64,000 bases of DNA. Origin: Anaeramoeba flamelloides. Its lineage: Eukaryota; Metamonada; Anaeramoebidae. Location of the stretch: the NCBI GenBank assembly GCA_027625915.1, contig JANTQA010000016.1, forward strand, positions 1,059,001 through 1,123,000. The letters run 5' to 3'. Shown here one piece after another: positions 58,083 through 64,000 of the stretch. A program made the translations under genes and the position numbers. Numbering within the stretch: the first letter of the stretch is position 1; every line of letters begins with the position of its first letter. The notes beneath the pieces are model-generated. The model saw nothing but the letters and a program-made list of their open reading frames with translations, ran no database searches and had not been told where the DNA came from.

Positions 58083-59943
58083 AAAACTAGAAAAAATGAT
58101 TCTGATCCAAAAATTTGAAAATATTTTTTTGATAAGAATACTGATAAACTCTCAAAAAAACTTACATTAACACTATAAAGTGAGTCAAAATTTTTGAAAA
58201 ATAATTTATATATACGTATATTGTTATCAAGTTTTCTTTGGAGTAAAGGCTAAAAATCCCTAAAAATTTAAAAAAGGATTCCGTCAACATTCAATATTAC
58301 TTTTATTTGATGTACAATTCTTAATAATTTTTATTTTTGAGGGAGATAAACAAAGCAAATTTTTGACAAAAAATATTAGATCAACTTTTAACAATTTTCT
58401 TTTTTCGATGTAATCTTGAAATAGAAGAAGTAGAATAAGAAATTAAAAATTTGTCTTGATCTTAATTTACTTTTTTTTTCCATTTAATATCTTCGATTTT
58501 TTTTTTAAATGTTCTCTTATTGTTTTCATTAATAAAAAAATTTTCATTAATAGCAATGATAAGGAAATCGAAAGAAAAGAACAAATTTTAAAAATCATTG
58601 ATACTACTATTGTTAAAGCATACATAAAAACAAATTATCTACTAGTTAAACATTTTTTAAAATTACCAAATTCATGTGATCTTGAACAATGTGAAAAACT
58701 TTTAAAAGAAAATAATTACGAGGACGAAATTATTTTATTATATCAATCCAATGGTAAACACTTACAAGCACTGGAACTGATTTCAAAAAAAATAAATGAA
58801 ACTTCAAATATTGATGACTTGTTTGAATATTTAAATTTTTTGGATGCAAAAAATTTAGATTTAATTTTTAAGTATGCCAAAGAAATTTATAAATATGATT
58901 CAAAAAAATGTTTATTAGTTTTTTTAAATAATAAAGGCAGTAGTAATAGAACTTTACCACCCGATCAAGTTAAAAAATATTTAGAGGACAATATACCAGA
59001 TTTATTAATGCCATATTTAGAAAGTATTATATATGAAGAGAAAGACAATACACCAGATTTTAATAATCATTTGCTAATATTATATTTTCAGGAATATGAA
59101 AAATTAAAAACCAATCTTAAAAAAGAAACTGAAAATGAAAATTTAAAACAATTAGTTGAATCAAAAAATGAAATACAAACAAAAATGAATAAATTCATAA
59201 AAACAACTCATCATTATCAAGCAGAAAAAATGTTAACAATATTCCCAGAAGATGATCTGCTAGAAGAAAGAGCAATCTTGTTAAGTCGAGTTAAGCAGCA
59301 TGAATTAGCATTAGATATTTATATTAATAAATTAAATAATATTGAAAAGGCTGAAAAATATTGCCACACACATTATAAACCAGATAGCAATACAGAAAAT
59401 ATTTATATCATTTTAATAAAACAATTATTATTCCAATTAAGTGATAAAAGCAATATAAATAAAAATGATTATAGTTATAACCGTACTTATAGCGATTATG
59501 ACAATAATTATAATGATGATGATGAGGAAGAACACAATTTGAAATTGCAAACAATAACAAGAATCATGAAAAAATACTATTCAAAAATTGATCCTTTAAA
59601 AATTATACCAATTCTTCCAAACAATATTCCTATTTCTAATATATTTGACTATTTGAATCTAAGAATAAAAAATATTTTAAAATTAAAACGACGAAAACTT
59701 GTTCAAAAAAATTTGCATAAATCAAATTATTTAAATCTTCGTTTAAAAAATTCAAAAAAAGGTGGAAAATCCTTAACCATTGATGAAAATACTCTTTGCC
59801 AAGTTTGTGGGAAAAGAATAGGCGATTCAATAATCGGTATATTTCCTAATGGCGTTTTTGCCCATCTTAGTTGCATCGAGAATAAAAATAAATGTCCAAA
59901 AACTAAACAAGATTTTACTAAAAAATTAAATAAATATTATTAA
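50691..59943 (+). CDS. VPS39: VPS39/Vam6-like HOPS tethering subunit (four exons)
   Basis: Exons 50691-50948, 51670-52024, 52159-52786 and 58554-59943 give 876 residues in one frame; human VPS39 has 886. It tethers late endosomes and lysosomes and binds Rab7 as part of HOPS. An N-terminal CNH/beta-propeller region spans about 1-270 (LLVLHGN/VVEIYELK; LLGKD/KISIFKDPNG; PPYLIGFFANKLRVRTLYTK). Helical clathrin-repeat-like segments follow (EEALKLCELIP, LIDYLTQQRSL, LKIIDTTIVKAYIKTNYLLV, ALELISKK). The C-terminus is a zinc finger (CQVCGKRIGDS ... FPNGVFAHLSC) typical of VPS39. TGFBRAP1/Vps3 is the close alternative, but the LKIIDTT.VKAYI block and C-terminal finger favour VPS39. In exon 2 the donor at 52025 (GTAAAA) was chosen because it restores the conserved GKD-SIFKDPNG reading. 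Confidence 0.93.
53124..55819. mobile_element. Family C MITE, copy 3, split by a LINE
   Basis: The left part 53124-53489 and right part 55643-55819 together align with 49124-49663. The ends AATTCAAAATCTTACACAC and GTGTGTTAAAAATTTTGAAT are the terminal repeats. The LINE occupies the middle. Confidence 0.8.
53490..55626 (+). mobile_element. Non-LTR retrotransposon (LINE), 2.1 kb, 5'-truncated
   Basis: Perfect 16-bp target duplications AACACACGGATAATTT (53474-53489 and 55627-55642) and a 3' poly-A. In order, it encodes a pre-RT segment (53530-53748), the reverse transcriptase palm (54158-54685: QFGFKKYFGTRIAVLNLL, FVVTIDIQKCFDSI, GVYQGDPLSPILF, MYADDL), thumb/connection (54733-55317) and a zinc knuckle (CDLCKEKL ... 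DHFLWDCPAY) ending near 55614. No endonuclease domain remains. The reading frame is broken several times (near 53750, 54120, 54690 and 55310), so it is dead. The 3' end has the hairpin GAGAAAAGCAATTTTCTC just before the A tail. Confidence 0.93.
56439..56526. repeat. (TA)n(TG)n compound microsatellite
   Basis: A TATATA run followed by imperfect TG/TATG units ending in about 12 TG units. Inside the VPS39 intron. Confidence 0.9.
56535..57545. mobile_element. Family F element, about 1 kb, with terminal inverted repeats of about 90 bp
   Basis: The left arm (about 56537-56625) and the reverse complement of the right arm (about 57455-57545) share TATCTTTATTAAACTAAATT + CTAATAT and TTTAAATATCCAAAAAT. 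The terminal motif CTATTCCTAAAAAGT corresponds to the GGAAATA end of the repeat at 16550-17110. Interior non-coding. Confidence 0.65.
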
Positions 59944-61254
59944 ATTATAATTATCATGCTAAGAAATAAAAAAATATTTATTGAATATTTTTTTTTTATC
60001 TTTTTCTTTTTTTTTTATTTCGTTTATTTTTTTTATAGTTTTTATCTATGTTTCTTTTGTTACTATTTTTTTTATTTTTGAAAGAAAACCAAAATCAAAA
60101 AATCAATAAAATGATTATCAAAATATTTCAAAGAATCTATCAAATATTCCCGAAAATACCCGAAAATCGAAAATACCCGAATATTTTATAACAACTAAAA
60201 AAGAATTTTTGAACAACTTCTAAGAAAACCCAGTGCCAATATACTCAGTTTAAAAGTAAATTACAAATTTTATTGTAGAACATTTTATTTTTCTAAAAAT
60301 ATTTAAAATTCAAAAATTGCAAATTTTAGGGAATAATATTCAACCTATTGTGTGTGAAAAGAATTGGTACTGTAGATAGCTGTAACCTTTCTGATTTTTC
60401 GAAATGGTATTAACTAAATGAGAGAAAATGTACTTGTAAAGAAAAATTCTAATTGTGTATCATTACCCATAATTTTGTAATCTTAAATACAACCTCAAAA
60501 TAACCGAGAAACATCTAATCCGACACAACTCTTATACCTTTATCCTACCCAAGGTGACCCAAACTGAACTTTATTTAACTTCCCAGTTCATTAAGGAAAT
60601 TGGTTTAATCTAACCACTGCCAATACCCATACTCTGACATACATAAGACTTACCCCAATTAACAATCAATAGACTTAAATCTACCCAAAAGTAACCAAAA
60701 ACTCTTCAGAAGAGTTTAAAATATGAAATTCAAAAAAATATATATATTTTTCTATAAGTAAAAGTGTTATTTTACTGTTAAACTCAGTATATATATATAC
60801 TAGGATATCTTAGAAGTTGGCCCAAAAGTCTTTTTTAGTGATTATAAAATTTTCTTATATTTTCGATTTTCAGGTATTTTCGGAGATATTTCATACACCC
60901 AAAAATTTGATAAATAACCAATTTAAAAAAATTTGTAAAAAAAAATTAATATTTTTTTCAAAAAATATTGTTAAATCAAGTTTAAGTTGCCCAGTAGTAA
61001 TTTTTCTATATTTAACACTTTTTACAAGTCTAAAAGAAAAAAAATATGAAAAGAAAATGAAAATTTATATTTCCAAAATTATGAAACGAGTGGAACAAAA
61101 AATGTATTGGATTTATTGTAAGAGATTAGATGAAATCTCATCTAATTTATTTAGGAGAGATTTTTGAAGTGACTTATTTTGATACTTCTGATTCAAAGAG
61201 TATCTAGATAGATACAGTTATCAGAAGTATTTGAATCTTAATTTGGTTTTCTAA

Positions 61255-61390
61255 AAAAAACAAAATTTGTATTGGTAAATTTGTAAAAAATGAAGTAACA
61301 ATTATTGATCTATCAAATGATTAGTGACCATCAACTAATTGCATGTAATTTTTGTCTTTAAATAAATGTGGTTTTAACTTTAATACAATC
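61255..61390. repeat. Family C MITE fragment (inverted)
   Basis: GTATTGGTAAATTTGT and ATTGATCTATCAAATGATTA + GTGACCATCAACTAATT are the reverse complement of the interior of family C (compare 53370-53450 and 30350-30430). The ends are missing. Confidence 0.6.
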
Positions 61391-62599
61391 ATTGTTGAAA
61401 ACAATTACTAGATCTAACCAAATATATTATATAATTCGAAAACAAAAATCAAAAAAAAAAAAAACAATAAAGGTGAGTAATGATGAAAATAGTTGTCGAA
61501 AAGCAAATATAATTTGAAGTGGAATATGTTTTTAGTATTATTATTTCAGCTTTTTGCGGTATGTAGAAATTTTTAAAATATATATACTAGAAAAGATCAA
61601 AACGTCATTTTTTTTTATTATTATTAAAATTGTATTAATTTGGGTTTTTTTATTGCTTGAATAATAAATAAACAAATCAGTAATATATTCAATAATTAAT
61701 TGATCTTGAATACTCAAGTAGATATTTATATACGTTCGATATATTATTTTAGATAAATTGGAATTTATAAAATAGATTTTATTATTGAAAAAGTTTAATA
61801 ATTCTTACAATTTTAAAACAAAAAATAGTTAATCATAATTGTTTAAATTAGTATTAGGGATTGTTTATTACTCAAATAGCAATAAATAAAGTTTTAATTT
61901 AATTATTTTGAAAAAAAAAAAAAACTGTATTAAGATATTAAAAGAAATTACAGAGTTACAATTTTATAATGATTATCCGTTTTTTCGATTCTTTTTTTTT
62001 TCAATTTCTTAAAAAAATAAAAGAAAATGCAAAATTAAAATTTGAATAAATTAAAAATAAAAAAAATTAGAGTTTAGAAATAAAAATTTTAATTTGGTTA
62101 GAGCATGGATATAAATTCTATAAAACCCCCTCCAATAAAATTATGAGCGAAGTCAATTAAATGTATATGATAATAAAATAAAAAATAGTATTTTAAAAAA
62201 AATAATTTTTCTAAAACAAAGTCAATTTTTGTATTATAAATAGGTTTTTTGAAAAGGATAAAAAAAAATATTATAAAAGTTTTTTTTTGTTTTAATTAAT
62301 GATTTTAAAAATACTTAATATAAAACTCGAAAATTTTATGATCATTTTTCCAATTTTTAAATTCTCAATCAAAATATTAAAATACTTTTTTTAAGGATCA
62401 AAAATAGAAAAAGGAAAATTTCAAAAAAACATTTTTATTTTGGAGTAAATCTCACTTTTTATAATTTGTGAGACTCTGTATCAAAAAATAACATTTTGAA
62501 AATTTAATCTTCTGACAGAAATTCTACTAAAAATAAATCTATTATAGAATCCATTTAGATCTCGAAAAATTGATTGTTTATTTTTTTTACAAATACTTA

Positions 62600-63090
62600 T
62601 TAAATTTCTTGAAATTTAAATTATTATGTCGATATATTATTTCAAATATTCAGAGCATAAACAAGGAAATATTATTATTTAAAACCTTTTTTGAAAAAGT
62701 TATAACTTTTTTTTTTTTTAGAATTATTAATTTGAATTATTTTTATTTGTTCGGAAATATTTAAACAATTGAGAAATAATTATAAAACCTATTTATATAT
62801 TTTTGGTTTTTAAGTTCTCAGTAACTCACTTAATAGATTAAGATTATGTTGTTAATTATTGATTAAAAATAATCAAATTAAAAAGAATTAATTTAGGTGA
62901 AAAGTTGAATTTTCTAGGTTTTAAAAATGTATTTTGGTAGAATTTTTAATTTTGTTATTTGTTTGATTTTTTTATCGGGAATTTTTTTTGTTCAATAAAA
63001 AGAAAAAATTGATTTGAACTCTTCTTTGAATAAAAAAATTATAGATTTTATAAGTTTATAATAATTATTGAAATTTTTTTGAAATAAAGT
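62600..63090. repeat. Dispersed repeat, copy 2 (no LINE insertion)
   Basis: Homologue of 23990-24600 without the LINE tail. It acts as the empty-site comparison for 24075-24182. Confidence 0.5.
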
Positions 63091-63589
63091 AGATTCATTT
63101 TTCAGGGATTGTAAACCTTAATAGTTCTATTTTCAAAGTGAAATTTTTGTAACTTCTTTTCCAGATCAAAACTTTCTTTGATAATAGAAAATAAGTTTTT
63201 TGAAAGAATTTGAAAAATAGTATGAACTTTGAATTTTTCAAATATGAAAAAAAAGGATCAAGGTTTTGAAAACAATAATTCATTTCTGAAAATAATTTTA
63301 GAAGTAAGTTTGGTCTTGTGGTAATCAGATTTTTACTTTCCTATTCAATTTCAAGATACGGTAAAATTATTTTTGGATTTGTTATTAAAAGTTATTCGAA
63401 GATTTTTTTAAACTTATATTCCCTTAAAATATCAACTTTCATCGAAAATTTTTCAAATAAAATTGAATGACTAAGACAGATTATTCAATTTTGAAATCGC
63501 AGTTGAGAGCAAAAGCTTTTGAAAATATTCTGAAACAGACAAAAGTATCATTTTTTGAAATTACCATTTTTCGAAATAAAAATTACGTA

Positions 63590-64000
63590 ATGAGTAAAAC
63601 ACTATTTAAAAGATTAAAAGGAAAAGTTATTAAAGACACCGTACTCAAAGGAGGGAAAACACTTTCCGTTGTCCGAGAGAAAAGAAGAGCAAGAAAGATC
63701 CGATCAGCACTTCGAGGAAAAAAAAAAGGCTATACCTTACGTGAACCAGGCATTGATTATGTTAGCGCAGAAAAGATCATCAAAACAACAAGACAAAGAA
63801 ACAGATCGTTGTCTGGTCTCCAAAGAAGATCCAGAACCATCCCTGAGTTACCAAAGGAAGACGAAGGGAAATTGGTTTTTGCAATCCGAATGAAGGTCCA
63901 AAATCATTCGCAAATGCACACAAAAGTATTCAAGATTTTAAAGTTGCTAAGATTAAACAAGTTCCACAGCGGCGTCTTTTTAAGGCTTACCAAAGCTACC
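63590..64000 (+). CDS. uL30-family protein, RLP7/RPL7-like (5' part)
   Basis: The frame runs from ATG 63590 through the window end (137 codons, incomplete). The N-terminus is strongly basic (GKTLSVVREKRRARKIRSAL, RGKKKGYTLREPG). The uL30 fold then begins: KLVFAIRMKVQNHSQMHTKV, FKILKLLRLNKFHSGVFLRL, TKAT. The SGVF(I/L)(K/R)LTKAT wording is closer to Rlp7/RPL7L1, a nucleolar 60S assembly factor that mimics RPL7, than to RPL7 itself (NGTFVKLNKAS). RPL7 remains possible until the rest is seen. Base composition and codon use are clearly less AT-rich than in the neighbouring genes, as in highly expressed translation genes. Confidence 0.8.
   Translation, partial: MSKTLFKRLKGKVIKDTVLKGGKTLSVVREKRRARKIRSALRGKKKGYTLREPGIDYVSAEKIIKTTRQRNRSLSGLQRRSRTIPELPKEDEGKLVFAIRMKVQNHSQMHTKVFKILKLLRLNKFHSGVFLRLTKAT

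Larger units (their letters stand above)
52787..58553 (+). other. Giant intron (5,767 nt) of VPS39
   Basis: The donor GTAACC falls right after RSL and the acceptor AATAG precedes NDKEIERKEQ; the split codon is restored. It contains a family C MITE split by a 2.1 kb LINE, a TG/TA microsatellite and a 1-kb family F element. The other VPS39 introns are 721 and 134 nt. Confidence 0.88.
59944..63589. other. Intergenic, 3.6 kb, nearly featureless
   Basis: One family C fragment at 61255-61390 and a dispersed repeat at 62600-63090 (pair of 24000-24600). A short hairpin (ATACTTCTGAT / ATCAGAAGTAT) lies near 61180-61230. A 116-codon frame at 60817 begins with TTG and has no recognised domain. 60480-60720 is G-poor and C-rich on the plus strand. 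Confidence 0.5.

Noticed and set aside
60817-61167. 116-codon frame
   Set aside because: Starts at TTG and has no recognised motif. Low-complexity composition.
1-64000. CRISPR arrays, prokaryotic operons or virus-like elements
   Set aside because: Spliced eukaryotic genes throughout. Regular repeats found are palindromic arrays, minisatellites or TIR elements, and no capsid, integrase or LTR signature was recognised.

Overview
This is an AT-rich eukaryotic nuclear segment (roughly 80% A+T by eye). It has GT-AG introns, standard stop codons, long homopolymer A/T runs, and proteins broken up by Lys/Glu/Asn low-complexity inserts. The gene set (N-CoR/Snt1-like SANT protein, TEX261/SVP26-like protein, PUS10, DDX56/Dbp9 helicase, YAK1 kinase, VPS39/Vam6 HOPS subunit, RLP7/RPL7-like protein) is that of a free-living protist. 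The style suggests an amoeboid lineage such as Anaeramoeba or an amoebozoan, but that assignment is inference only.

Layout: 1-1.7 kb repeats; 1.9-3.4 kb SANT corepressor (+); 5.7-6.4 kb TEX261/SVP26-like membrane protein (+); 6.5-12.9 kb repeats; 12.9-14.7 kb PUS10 (-); 16.1-16.2 kb a tRNA-like mosaic (-); 17.9-23.3 kb DDX56/DBP9 (-, two exons); 23.3-33.4 kb almost purely repeats; 33.5-34.1 kb secreted Cys-rich protein (-); 34.2-38.1 kb repeats; 38.5-46.6 kb YAK1 kinase (+, at least five exons); 46.6-50.6 kb repeats; 50.7-59.9 kb VPS39 (+, four exons); 60-63.6 kb nearly featureless; 63.6 kb to the end, 5' part of an RLP7/RPL7-like uL30 protein (+). I reconstructed exon joins by eye, and reading phase is preserved at every junction.

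The rest of the window is layered small mobile elements. At least seven families of short non-coding elements with terminal inverted repeats are present, several with TA ends. One truncated Tc1/mariner-type element still carries a transposase N-terminus. One LINE family is present as a 2.1 kb copy, a 0.76 kb copy and two copies under 100 bp, each with target-site duplications. Three introns (3.6, 4.8 and 5.8 kb) are swollen by this material while the other introns are 130-720 nt. Paralogous repeat pairs give natural filled/empty site comparisons that date insertions relative to each other.

The most unusual items are: (1) a 154-nt tRNA-like locus whose two acceptor stems pair only in a nested, permuted order; (2) a dispersed family of arrays built from reshuffled palindromic modules joined by short CCTAGC / CCTAACGGC linkers; (3) a LINE 3' hairpin whose stem seems conserved by compensatory change. 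No virus-like fossils were recognised.
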